Assembly: GCF_008365405.1 (NCBI RefSeq)
Contig: NZ_QOKV01000004.1
Coordinates: forward strand, 299,207 to 363,206
Origin: Azospirillum brasilense
GTDB lineage: Bacteria; Pseudomonadota; Alphaproteobacteria; Azospirillales; Azospirillaceae
Length of the DNA stretch: 64,000 nt
Direction of reading: 5' to 3'
The notes below the pieces were generated by a model. The model made no database searches, was not told where the DNA came from, and saw only the letters and a list, made by a program, of their open reading frames with translations. Shown here piece by piece: positions 19,884 through 27,720 of this stretch (positions within the stretch are counted from its first letter, which is position 1; every line of letters starts with the position of its first letter). A program made the position numbers and the translations under genes.

Positions 19884-21092
19884 ATGACCGACACCCCCAC
19901 CACCCCCGTCAAATACCGGGCGATCCATCTGCAGGCCGGCCGCCAGCGGCGCGTCCTGCACGGCCACCCCTGGGTCTATTCCAACGAAGTCCAGATGGAC
20001 ACGGCGGCCAAGGCCATCCCGCCGGGCAGCCCGGTGCGCCTGCTGGACCCCGGCGGGAAGCCGCTGGGCATCGCCACCTTCAACCCGCACACCCTGATCG
20101 CCGCGCGGATGCTCTCCGGCGACCCGGCGACGGTGGTCGACCACGCCTTCCTCGCCGGGCGGCTGAGGAGCGCGGTGGCGATGCGCGAGGCGCTGTTCGA
20201 CCGGCCCTACTACCGCGTCGTGCATGCGGAGGCCGACGGGCTGCCGGGGCTGATCGTGGACCGCTACGGCGACGTGGTGACGGTGCAGGCCAACAGCGTC
20301 TTCATGGACCAGCGGATCGACGCCATCCTCGCCGCCATCGACGAGGTGCTGGCCCCGCGCGCGGTCATCCTGCGCAACGACAGCACCCAGCGCGCGCTGG
20401 AAGGGCTGCCCGAGGAAAGCCGGCTGGTGAAGGGCGAGATCGACGGCCCGATCCGGCTGGAGGAGAACGGCGCCACCTTCTTCGCCGACCCGCTGGGCGG
20501 GCAGAAGACCGGCTGGTTCTACGACCAGCGCGACAACCGCGCCTTCATCGCCAAGCTGGCGAAGGGCAAGCGGGCCATCGACTTCTTCAGCTACAACGGC
20601 GGCTTCGGCGTGCTCTGCGCCGTCGAGGGCGCGTCGTCGGTGGTGTCGGTCGACCGCTCGCAGGGGGCGCTGGACAACGCCACCCGCGCGGCGGAGGCCA
20701 ACGGGGTAGCCGACCGCTTCGAGGCGCGCCGCGCCGACGCCTTCAACGAGCTGGAGCGGCTGAACGCCGAGGGCGAAACGTTCGAGGTGGTCATCGCCGA
20801 CCCGCCGGCCTTCGTGAAGTCCAAGAAGGACCTCGCCGTCGGCTGCCGCGCCTACCGCAAGATGACCCGTCTGGCCGCCAAGATCACCGCGCCGGGCGGC
20901 TTCCTGCTCTGCGCGTCCTGCAGCCACAACGTCGACCCGCCGACCTTCGCCGAGCAGGTCGCCCGCGGCCTGCACGACGCCGGGCGGACCGGGCGCATCC
21001 TGCGCAGCGCCGGGGCCGGGCCGGACCATCCGGTGCACCCGCATCTGCCGGAGTCGGCCTATCTCAAGGCCATCGTGATGCAGTTGGATTGA
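19884..21092 (+). CDS. Class I rRNA large-subunit methyltransferase (RlmI-like)
   Basis: A 402-residue SAM-dependent methyltransferase of the RlmI/YccW family, which methylates a cytosine C5 in 23S rRNA. An N-terminal PUA-like RNA-binding domain (RRVLHGHPWVYSNEV) is followed by a central domain and a Rossmann methyltransferase with motif I DFFSYNGGFGVLCA, motif IV VIADPPAF and catalytic Cys candidate in LLCASCSHNV. The start at 19884 has AGGATAC upstream. It converges on the RlmD-like gene, with a long inverted repeat between them. Confidence 0.88.
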   Translation: MTDTPTTPVKYRAIHLQAGRQRRVLHGHPWVYSNEVQMDTAAKAIPPGSPVRLLDPGGKPLGIATFNPHTLIAARMLSGDPATVVDHAFLAGRLRSAVAMREALFDRPYYRVVHAEADGLPGLIVDRYGDVVTVQANSVFMDQRIDAILAAIDEVLAPRAVILRNDSTQRALEGLPEESRLVKGEIDGPIRLEENGATFFADPLGGQKTGWFYDQRDNRAFIAKLAKGKRAIDFFSYNGGFGVLCAVEGASSVVSVDRSQGALDNATRAAEANGVADRFEARRADAFNELERLNAEGETFEVVIADPPAFVKSKKDLAVGCRAYRKMTRLAAKITAPGGFLLCASCSHNVDPPTFAEQVARGLHDAGRTGRILRSAGAGPDHPVHPHLPESAYLKAIVMQLD

Positions 21093-21100
21093 GTGGATTT

Positions 21101-21220
21101 CACCACAAAGACACGAAGGCACGAAGATTTTCACGAAGGGGCGTCGGCTGGCGGAGGACCGCTCCGCTTTGCCGGAACTTCTTTGTGATGGTCTTCGTGT
21201 CCTTCGTGTCTTCGTGGTGA
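21101..21220. repeat. Long imperfect inverted repeat between convergent genes
   Basis: The left arm (21101-21140) and the reverse complement of the right arm (21179-21220) share TCACCAC-AAGACACGAAGG with few mismatches over about 40 nt, separated by about 38 nt. Each arm carries short direct repeats of the CACGAAGG type. This resembles a widespread intergenic repeat of proteobacteria built from ACACGAAGG-like units. It lies between two gene ends and may act as a bidirectional terminator or mRNA 3'-end protector. Confidence 0.8.
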
Positions 21221-21238
21221 CCCGCTCCCACCGCAGCA

Positions 21239-22600
21239 TCACCGGGTGAACACCCCGACGACCTCGACGTGGGCGGACCACAGGAACTGGTCCACGGGGT
21301 AGACGCGGCTCAACGCGTACCCGCCGTCCACCAGAGTGCGGGCGTCGCGGGCGAAGGTCGCGGGGTTGCAGGACACCGCCACCACCCGCGGCACCTTCGA
21401 CCCGGCCAGGGCCTGCGCCTGGGCGGCGGCGCCGGCGCGCGGCGGGTCGAAGACCACCGCGTCGAACCGCGCCAGCTCCTTCGCCGTCAGCGGGTTCTCG
21501 AACAGGTCGCGCCGCTCCGTGGTCAGGCGCAGCGTCCCCGCCGCCTTGGTCAGAGCGGCCAGCGCCGGGGCGTCCCCCTCCACCGCATGGACCGCCGCCT
21601 TCCGGGCCAGCGGGACCGCGAAGGTGCCCAGCCCGGCGAACAGGTCGGCCACCCGCTTCGGCTCCCCGATGTTGGCGAGGACGGCGGCAACCAGGGCGGC
21701 CTCCCCCTCGGCGCTCGCCTGGAGGAAGGCGCCGGGCGGCGGGGTGACCGGCAGTCCGGCGAAGGACACCGCCAGCGGACGGCGGTGGGCGATGGGCTCC
21801 GGCGTACCGCGGCCATCCGGCTGCCGTTCATCGGCCTGCCAGGAGATGCGGGCCACCCCCTCCGCCTCGCCGAAGGCCACCAGCCGTTCCCGCGCCGCGC
21901 GGTCCAGGCTGCGCGGGCCGACCAGCACGAGGTCGATCCCACCCTCCAGATCGGTGGCGATCACGTCGCAGCCGCCACCGTCCGGCAGCACCGACAACAG
22001 CAGCCCGCGCAGCGGCTCCACCAGGGCGAACAGGTTGGGCCGCAGCACCGGACACTCCGCCAGATCGGTCAGCCGGTGGCTCATCCGCTCGTTGAAGCCG
22101 AGCCAGACGCGGCGTCCCCGCTTCAGCGCGGCGAAGCGGGCGCGGCGGCGCGCGGCCGGCGGCGTCCGCGACAGCGGCTCCAGGACCGCGTCGCCCAGCC
22201 CGACGCGGGCCAGCGCGCCCTGCACCAGCCCGACCTTCCAGGCGGCGTAGGCGGCGTCCTCCATATGCTGGAGCGTGCAGCCGCCGCAGGTTCCGAAATG
22301 GGAACAGGGCGGCGCCGCGCGTCCGGGGCCGGGCTCCAGGATTTCCAGCAGGTCGGCGCGCAGACCGTCTCCCTTGGCGTTGGCGGCGTCCTTCACGGCC
22401 ACCCGCACGCGGTCGCCGGGGACGGTCAGCGGCACGAAGAGCTTGGCATCTTCGAAGCTGGCGATGCCGTCGCCGCGGGCGCCGACCTCGCCGACGGTCA
22501 CCTCGGCAACACGGGGGGCGACACGGGGGGCAACACGGGGGGCGGTGCGCGGTTCGCTGCCGCGGGGGGATGGGCGGTGTTTGGGGGCGGGTCGTTTCAC
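21239..22600 (-). CDS. 23S rRNA (uracil-5)-methyltransferase, TrmA/RlmD family
   Basis: A 453-residue RNA m5U methyltransferase. A TRAM-like domain is followed by iron-sulfur Cys residues CSHFGTCGGCTLQH and a further Cys in AECPVLRP, then a SAM domain with DLFAGLGTFAVPLA, DPPRAG and the catalytic-Cys loop AVSCNPATFARDA. The start is GTG at 22600, overlapping the stop of the multicopper oxidase gene by 4 nt (GTGA), so the two are translationally coupled. The N-terminus contains a threefold APRV repeat coded by 12-nt tandem units. The exact target base cannot be told from sequence. Confidence 0.9.
   Translation of the reverse strand: MKRPAPKHRPSPRGSEPRTAPRVAPRVAPRVAEVTVGEVGARGDGIASFEDAKLFVPLTVPGDRVRVAVKDAANAKGDGLRADLLEILEPGPGRAAPPCSHFGTCGGCTLQHMEDAAYAAWKVGLVQGALARVGLGDAVLEPLSRTPPAARRRARFAALKRGRRVWLGFNERMSHRLTDLAECPVLRPNLFALVEPLRGLLLSVLPDGGGCDVIATDLEGGIDLVLVGPRSLDRAARERLVAFGEAEGVARISWQADERQPDGRGTPEPIAHRRPLAVSFAGLPVTPPPGAFLQASAEGEAALVAAVLANIGEPKRVADLFAGLGTFAVPLARKAAVHAVEGDAPALAALTKAAGTLRLTTERRDLFENPLTAKELARFDAVVFDPPRAGAAAQAQALAGSKVPRVVAVSCNPATFARDARTLVDGGYALSRVYPVDQFLWSAHVEVVGVFTR
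22505..22540 (-). repeat. Three tandem 12-nt units in the RlmD-like gene
   Basis: Plus-strand units GGCAACACGGGG, GGCGACACGGGG and GGCAACACGGGG follow head to tail. They encode the repeated APRV tetrapeptide near residues 21-32. The unit is a multiple of three, so copy-number change would keep the frame. The segment lies before the conserved fold. Confidence 0.9.
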
Positions 22601-24000
22601 GCGGTCACTCTCAGGACGGCCATCATGCCGGTCTCCTGATGCTCCAGAACATGGCAGTGGAGCATCCAGTCGCCGGCCTCTTCGGCCACGAAGGCGATCT
22701 CGGCCGTCTCACGGGGGCCGAGCAGGACGGTGTCGCGCCATTCGCGATGCTCGGCCGGCTGGCCGTTGCGCGACAGGACGCGGAAGGGAAAGCCGTGCAG
22801 GTGCATGGGATGCCACCAGCCGGTCTCGTTGACGAAGGCGGTCACCTGCGTTTGACCGCGTTTGACGGTGATGAGCGGTTCCAGGTGATGATGCGCCATG
22901 GAGGCCACGCCGTTCAGCGCCCAGAAGGGGCCGCGCTGCCCGGCGGTCTTCGGCATGGCGCCGTGCATCCCGCCGTCCAGCACCACGTCCTGGCGGACGG
23001 CGCCGGCGAGGTCGGGTTCGGGCAGCGGGTTGGCGGCCAGCGCGACCGGGGCGTCCAGCGGCGAGTCGCGCAAGGGGGCTTCGGCGCCGTAGGTCAGCCG
23101 GGTCAGCCGGTAGGCCATGCGCGGGTAGAAGCCGTCGACCACATCGAACCCCTCACCCGGCCTGCCTTCCATGTCGATCACGAGGTCGGCGCGCTGGCCG
23201 GGCCCCAGCACCACCCTGCCGTCCGGCGGGGCGTGCGGCGTCACCGGATGACCGTCGAGCGCGATCACCCGCGGCGCGTGCCCCTGGAAGTCGAGCGCGA
23301 AGACGCGGGCGTTCGCCGCGTTGATCAGGCGCAGCCGGACGCGCTCCCCGGCGCGGACCGGCACGCGGTCCCGCACCGCGCCGTTGATGGTGACGGTGTT
23401 GCCGATGCGCCCGGCGTGGGTGGCGTCCATGGGATGGCCGAAACCGCCGGCCAGCTCCGCCTCCTTCGTCAGGCGCCAGTCGCCGAGCAGCCAGAGCAGG
23501 TCGCGGTCGACGCGGATCGGCTCCCGCTCCTCCACGATGAAGGCGCCGGTCAGGCCGTGGGCCACCTGGACCCCGCTGTTGACGTGGGGGTGGTACCAGA
23601 AGGTGCCGGCGTCCTTCAGCGGGAATTCATAGTCGAACCGCCCGCCGGCCGGCACCGGCGGCTGCGACAGGCCGGGCACCCCGTCCATGGCGTTGGGAAC
23701 GCGCAGGCCGTGCCAGTGGATGGTCGTCGGCTCCGGCAGGGTGTTGGCGAAGGCGATGCGCGCCGTGTCGCCCTGGCGGAAGCGCAGTTCCGGCCCCGGA
23801 ATCCGCCCGTCATAGGCCCAGACCGCCGTGTCGGGAAAGCCCGCCCCCGCCAGATTGACGCGGGCCGGGCCGGCGGACAGGCGGACCGCCTCCCCCTCCC
23901 CCACCGCCGCACGGGCCGCGCGCGGCAGCAGAACGGCTCCGGCCAGCAGGGCGGAGCCGGTCAGCAGAGTGCGGCGGGTCAGCGGGAAACGCGGCGGCAC
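22597..24000 (-). CDS. Tat-exported multicopper oxidase
   Basis: A 467-residue multicopper oxidase, three cupredoxin domains. The N-terminus VPPRFPLTRRTLLTGSALLAG has a twin-arginine signal (RRTLL), as expected for export of folded copper protein. Copper ligands are visible in TIHWHGLRV, FWYHPHVNSG, HPMHLHGFPF and HCHVLEHQETGMM, giving the type 1 Cys, His and axial Met. The start is GTG 24000, 8 nt past the thioesterase stop; reading further upstream in this frame gives only the shadow of that gene. It resembles CueO/FtsP-type laccases and may oxidise cuprous ions, but no Met-rich insert is obvious, so the substrate is open. Confidence 0.9.
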   Translation of the reverse strand: MPPRFPLTRRTLLTGSALLAGAVLLPRAARAAVGEGEAVRLSAGPARVNLAGAGFPDTAVWAYDGRIPGPELRFRQGDTARIAFANTLPEPTTIHWHGLRVPNAMDGVPGLSQPPVPAGGRFDYEFPLKDAGTFWYHPHVNSGVQVAHGLTGAFIVEEREPIRVDRDLLWLLGDWRLTKEAELAGGFGHPMDATHAGRIGNTVTINGAVRDRVPVRAGERVRLRLINAANARVFALDFQGHAPRVIALDGHPVTPHAPPDGRVVLGPGQRADLVIDMEGRPGEGFDVVDGFYPRMAYRLTRLTYGAEAPLRDSPLDAPVALAANPLPEPDLAGAVRQDVVLDGGMHGAMPKTAGQRGPFWALNGVASMAHHHLEPLITVKRGQTQVTAFVNETGWWHPMHLHGFPFRVLSRNGQPAEHREWRDTVLLGPRETAEIAFVAEEAGDWMLHCHVLEHQETGMMAVLRVTA

Positions 24001-24007
24001 GGCGTCC

Positions 24008-24424
24008 TCACGCGTAGCGGGCCAGGGCGTCGCGCAGGTCGGCCGGCACCGGGGTCGGGCGGTGGCTGTCCTTGTCGACGATGACACAGACGGCCTCCTG
24101 CACGGCGACGCAGCGGTCGCCCTCGAAGATCGCCGCCCCCAGGACGACGGAGCTGTTGCCGACCTTCGCCACGCGCGCGCCGACGCGGATGTCCGCCGGG
24201 AACCGCAGCTCCGCCTTGTAGTCGATGACGCTGCGCGCCAGCACCACGGTCCAGGGGGACTCGTCGCGGAAACCACCGCAATCATGGACCAGCAACACGC
24301 GAATCTGTTCGAAATACACGCCGATGGCGTTGTTGTTGACGTGGCCGAGCGCGTCGAGGTCGGCGAAGCGCACATGCTCGGCGATCCAGAAACGGTAGAG
24401 GTCGGGGCGGGTCGGATCGGTCAT
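24008..24424 (-). CDS. Acyl-CoA thioesterase, 4HBT hot-dog fold
   Basis: A 138-residue single hot-dog protein. The segment RFADLDALGHVNNNAIGVYFEQIR holds the conserved Asp and HVNN active-site motif of the 4-hydroxybenzoyl-CoA thioesterase/YbgC family. It hydrolyses acyl-CoA thioesters; the chain specificity cannot be read. ATG 24424 is the first in frame. It is the first gene of a compact minus-strand group, thioesterase-multicopper oxidase-RlmD-like, whose members have no obvious shared pathway. Confidence 0.88.
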   Translation of the reverse strand: MTDPTRPDLYRFWIAEHVRFADLDALGHVNNNAIGVYFEQIRVLLVHDCGGFRDESPWTVVLARSVIDYKAELRFPADIRVGARVAKVGNSSVVLGAAIFEGDRCVAVQEAVCVIVDKDSHRPTPVPADLRDALARYA

Positions 24425-24587
24425 GGTCGCCTGTCAGATGGTGGTTCCGGCCGAATGTGGCCGGTGCGGCGGGCCGGGGCAAGCCCGGGCATGACGGTCA
24501 TTCCCCGCACCGTCCCGATTTGCCGCGCCAACCCGGGCGGGGCGGTGTTATAGGAGTCGCACCATAACACCCGCAACGGACCGCAAG

Positions 24588-24830
24588 ATGAGCAAGGACA
24601 GCACCAACCAGACGGCCGAGGCCCTGTTCGAGAAGGCCCTGTCGGTCGCCGAGAAGCATCTCGAGGCGGCGATCAAGGAAGGCGGGGTCCTCGGCCCCTA
24701 CATCGCCGTCGCCATGATCGAGGCCGCCGTGAACACCGCCGTGGACGAGACCAGCCACGAGGACGTCATCGACATGCTGCGCGATCTGGCCGCCCAGATC
24801 GAAGCCGACGCCGACGAAAGCGAAGATTGA
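24588..24830 (+). CDS. Small acidic conserved-style hypothetical protein
   Basis: An 80-residue acidic protein, MSKDSTNQTAEALFEKA to an ADADESED tail. It is predicted mostly helical with no signal peptide, Cys or known motif. Third-codon GC bias like its neighbours and its own start with a nearby GGA support real coding. It stands alone, converging on the PotC-type permease gene with 9 nt between stops. Function is not recognised. Confidence 0.65.
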   Translation: MSKDSTNQTAEALFEKALSVAEKHLEAAIKEGGVLGPYIAVAMIEAAVNTAVDETSHEDVIDMLRDLAAQIEADADESED

Positions 24831-24839
24831 TTCCTGCCG

Positions 24840-25649
24840 TCACGCGGGGTCCGGCTGCCGGCGCGCTTCGCGCCGGCGCAGGATTTCGTAGACGACGGCG
24901 CCCAGGATGGTCAGCGCGATCAGGATCAGCGACAGCGCGTTGACCGCGGGCGTCAGGCCCGTGCGCACCTTCGAGGCGATGTAGACCGTCAGCGTGGTGT
25001 CCAGCCCGCGGACGAACAGCGTCGTGTTGTAGTTCTCGAAGCTCTGCAGGAAGGCCAGGAAGGACGCCGACAGGATGGCCGGCGTCAGATACGGCAGCGT
25101 GATCCGCCGGAACACCTGCCCGTGGGTGGCGCCCAGATCCAGCGCCGCCTCCTCCAGCGTCTGGTCGAACCGTTGCAGCCGCGCCAGGAACAGCAGCATC
25201 GCGTAGGCCGCGATGAAGCTGGACTGCGCCAGGATGGTCAGGAACAGGCCTCCGGTCACCCCGAACCACTCCCGCCAGAAGACCAGCGTGGAGATGCCGA
25301 CGATCACCCCCGGCGTCAGCAGCGGCGACACCATCACGGCGTAGAGGAAGGTCCGCGCCCGGCTGTGCAGCCGGTCGAGCAGCAGCGCCGCCGCCAGCCC
25401 CAGCGGCACCGCCACGGCGATCACCCCCGCCCCGACCAGCAGGCTGGTCCCCAGCGCCTGCCACATGCGCTGGTCGGCCCACAGGGCGCCGAACCATTGC
25501 AGCGTGAAGCCCATCCAGGGGGTGACGGTCGGGAAGCGGCTGCTGTTGAAGGTCGCCGCCGCCATGATCCCCAGCGGCAGGAACAGATAGCCGAAGAACA
25601 GGACCAGATAGGCCCCGGTGACCCAGCGGCGGAAACTTGCGGCGGTCAT
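24840..25649 (-). CDS. ABC transporter permease, PotC/PotI type
   Basis: A 269-residue inner-membrane permease with six predicted helices. The ATPase-docking EAA loop is EEAALDLGATHGQVFRRITLP. The first helix (AYLVLFFGYLFLPLGIMA) and the VYIASKVRTGLTPAVNALS segment are typical of the second permease of spermidine/putrescine-type importers. It follows the PotB-type gene by 13 nt. Its ATPase and binding protein lie about 3.7-6 kb away, beyond an inserted plus-strand copper gene set. The substrate is probably a polyamine or related cationic compound. Confidence 0.88.
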   Translation of the reverse strand: MTAASFRRWVTGAYLVLFFGYLFLPLGIMAAATFNSSRFPTVTPWMGFTLQWFGALWADQRMWQALGTSLLVGAGVIAVAVPLGLAAALLLDRLHSRARTFLYAVMVSPLLTPGVIVGISTLVFWREWFGVTGGLFLTILAQSSFIAAYAMLLFLARLQRFDQTLEEAALDLGATHGQVFRRITLPYLTPAILSASFLAFLQSFENYNTTLFVRGLDTTLTVYIASKVRTGLTPAVNALSLILIALTILGAVVYEILRRREARRQPDPA

Positions 25650-25680
25650 TTGGCGATGTCCGTCACTTGGCGATATCCGT
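25650..25680. repeat. Short direct duplication at the potB/potC junction
   Basis: TTGGCGATGTCCGT (25650-25663) and TTGGCGATATCCGT (25667-25680) match at 13 of 14 positions, 17 nt apart. The second copy encodes the C-terminus of the PotB-type protein (TDIAK); the first lies just past its stop and ahead of the PotC start. It looks like a small slippage duplication that created the present intergenic spacer. Confidence 0.75.
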
Positions 25681-26547
25681 GAGGCCGACGCGGAACAGCC
25701 GCATCATCAGCAGGATGAAGGCGATGCACAGGATCAGCAGGATGAAGGCGTAGGCCGCGCCCTGGTTCCAGTTCCCGCCCTCGAAGAACCAGTTGTAGAT
25801 GACCTCGGTGAACCAACGGCTTTGCGGTCCGCCCAGCAGGGCCGGCACGGCGTAGCTGCCCGCCGCCAGCATGAAGGTCATGATGCAGCCGACCGCGATG
25901 CCCGGCTTGGCGTGGGGGATGACGATGCGGCGATGGATGCGCAGCCACCCCGCCCCCAGGTCGCGCGCCGCCTCGATCTGGTTGCGGTCCAGCGACTCCA
26001 TGGCGTTCATGATCGGGAACACCATGAAGAGGATGTAGACGTAGACCATCCCGATGATCACCCCGGTGTCGCCGCCGAGCAGCCGCTGCGGCTCCGAATA
26101 GAGGCCGAGCCCGACGAGCAGCGCGTTCAGCGGCCCGTTGAAGGCCAGGATGATGTACCAGGCGAAGGTGCGCAGCAGCTCGTTGATCCAGAAGGGCACG
26201 ACGAGCATCAACACGAGCAGCGGCAGGCGCCGCCGCGGCGCCACCTGCGCCATGTAGAAGGCGACGGGGTAGCAGACCGCCAGCGTCACCGCCGTGACCA
26301 GGCTGCTCGCCCAGATCGTCTTCAGAAAGATTGCCAGATGGATCTGGTTGGTCCACAGCGTCGCGTAGTTGCGCAGCGTGTAGACGTCCTCCGGCCCGCC
26401 GGCCTTGCTGGGCGGCAGCGACGGACGGAAGGAAAAGTCCACCATCAGCAATTGCGGCAGCACGACCAGCAGCAGCAGCCACGCGGCCACCGCCAGCAGG
26501 ATCGCCGCGGTCAGAACCGGACCGTACCGGCGCAGCACGCCGCCCAT
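25663..26547 (-). CDS. ABC transporter permease, PotB/PotH type
   Basis: A 294-residue inner-membrane permease with six predicted helices. A first helix (LTAAILLAVAAWLLLLVVLP) is followed by the extended periplasmic loop typical of PotB/PotH, and an EAA loop EAARDLGAGWLRIHRRIVIP. The start is ATG 26547 (MGGVLRRYG) with GGGGGTGG upstream; a GTG four codons earlier is possible. It pairs with the PotC-type gene downstream. The upstream neighbour on this strand should be the PotA gene, but a plus-strand copper cluster lies between. Confidence 0.88.
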   Translation of the reverse strand: MGGVLRRYGPVLTAAILLAVAAWLLLLVVLPQLLMVDFSFRPSLPPSKAGGPEDVYTLRNYATLWTNQIHLAIFLKTIWASSLVTAVTLAVCYPVAFYMAQVAPRRRLPLLVLMLVVPFWINELLRTFAWYIILAFNGPLNALLVGLGLYSEPQRLLGGDTGVIIGMVYVYILFMVFPIMNAMESLDRNQIEAARDLGAGWLRIHRRIVIPHAKPGIAVGCIMTFMLAAGSYAVPALLGGPQSRWFTEVIYNWFFEGGNWNQGAAYAFILLILCIAFILLMMRLFRVGLTDIAK

Positions 26548-26700
26548 GACCACCCCCACCCGCCGAGATTCAGAGCCGAGATTCTAGGATCGAAAGCCTC
26601 TCACGACCCTGGGCCGGAGCGCAAGCGAGGCCATGTCCCGACAAATAACCACAATTTTATTGCCTTTTTTCGGTCCCTGGACTGTGCCCATAGTGACGCC

Positions 26701-27126
26701 ATGCGTGCATGGCGGACATCCGGCGTGATGAGGGAGACAACAGCGTGGGTCGCCGCGCTGGTGCTGGTCTTCCACGCCCTGGTCATGGCCACCCACGTCC
26801 CGGCGCCGTTGGCCAGGGTGCTGGCGGAGTCGGCGCAATTTGCCATGGCGGGCTCGATCTGCCATTCCGGCGCCGCGCCCGACGCCTCCGCAGCGTCGCA
26901 CTCCGACCATGCCCCCGTTCCGGACGGCACACCGGGGCACGTCACCTACTGCCCGATCTGCCTGTCGCTGGGGGGCGGGTCCCTGCTGGGTCCGGTCCTG
27001 GCGCCGGCCCCGCTGCCGCCGGTCGGGATCGTGCTGGCCGCCCTTCCGCTGCCCACGGACGACGCGGCCGGGGTCGGGCGAACCCCGCGCGCCTTCTCCG
27101 CCAGGGCGCCTCCGGTGGGTGTCTGA
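26701..27126 (+). CDS. DUF2946-type copper-associated membrane/secreted protein
   Basis: A 141-residue protein. A hydrophobic N-terminal segment (TAWVAALVLVFHALVMATHV) is followed by a His-containing stretch (HSGAAP, HSDHAP) and a conserved-style CPICLSLGGG motif with Cys pair, as in the DUF2946 family. The C-terminal part is Pro/Ala rich with a second hydrophobic stretch. ATG 26701 is the first in frame; Met at 26728 is an alternative, and neither has a strong ribosome site. It lies 38 nt before a YcnI gene and a CopCD gene, so a role in copper handling is inferred from context. Confidence 0.7.
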   Translation: MRAWRTSGVMRETTAWVAALVLVFHALVMATHVPAPLARVLAESAQFAMAGSICHSGAAPDASAASHSDHAPVPDGTPGHVTYCPICLSLGGGSLLGPVLAPAPLPPVGIVLAALPLPTDDAAGVGRTPRAFSARAPPVGV

Positions 27127-27164
27127 ACCGACACCCTCAGACAGACCCACACCGGAGAGTTCCC

Positions 27165-27704
27165 ATGATCCGCAACACCCGCGGCGCCCTGCTGGCCGCC
27201 GCCGTCCTCGCTTGCCTGCCCGGTCTTCTTCCTGGTTCCACCGCCCTCGCCCACACCACGCTGGAGACCAAGCAGGCTCCCGCCGCCAGCACCTACAAGG
27301 GCGTGCTGCGCGTCGGCCATGGCTGCGGCGCCTCCCCCACCATCGCCCTGCGCGTGCAGATCCCTGAAGGGGTCATCGCGGTGAAGCCGATGCCCAAGCC
27401 CGGCTGGACCCTGACGACCAGGGAAGGCCAATACGCCAAGGCCTACGACTACTACGGCGAGTCGCTGAGCAAGGGCGTCACCGAGATCGCCTGGACCGGA
27501 GGCTCGCTGCCCGACGCCCACTACGACGAGTTCGTCTTCCGCGCACGCCTGCCCGACGCCGCCCCCGGCACCGTGGTCTATTTCCCCGTGGTGCAGGAAT
27601 GCGAGACGGGCGTGCACCGCTGGATCGAGATCCCGGAGCCGGGCAAGACCGACCACGACGTTAAGGAGCCGGCCCCCGGCGTCACCCTGACCGCCAAGCC
27701 GTAA
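27165..27704 (+). CDS. YcnI/DUF1775 family copper-binding secreted protein
   Basis: A 179-residue secreted protein. The signal peptide ends in STALAHTT, so the mature protein begins with the His that acts as the N-terminal copper brace in YcnI-type proteins. Conserved segments GHGCGASPTIALRVQIPEG, KPGWTL and EIAWTGG follow, with the DEFVFRARLP segment. GGAG lies just before ATG 27165. It sits between a DUF2946 gene and a CopC-CopD gene, the usual copper-import neighbourhood of this family. No C-terminal membrane anchor is seen. Confidence 0.88.
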   Translation: MIRNTRGALLAAAVLACLPGLLPGSTALAHTTLETKQAPAASTYKGVLRVGHGCGASPTIALRVQIPEGVIAVKPMPKPGWTLTTREGQYAKAYDYYGESLSKGVTEIAWTGGSLPDAHYDEFVFRARLPDAAPGTVVYFPVVQECETGVHRWIEIPEPGKTDHDVKEPAPGVTLTAKP

Positions 27705-27720
27705 GGGAAGGGACGATCGC

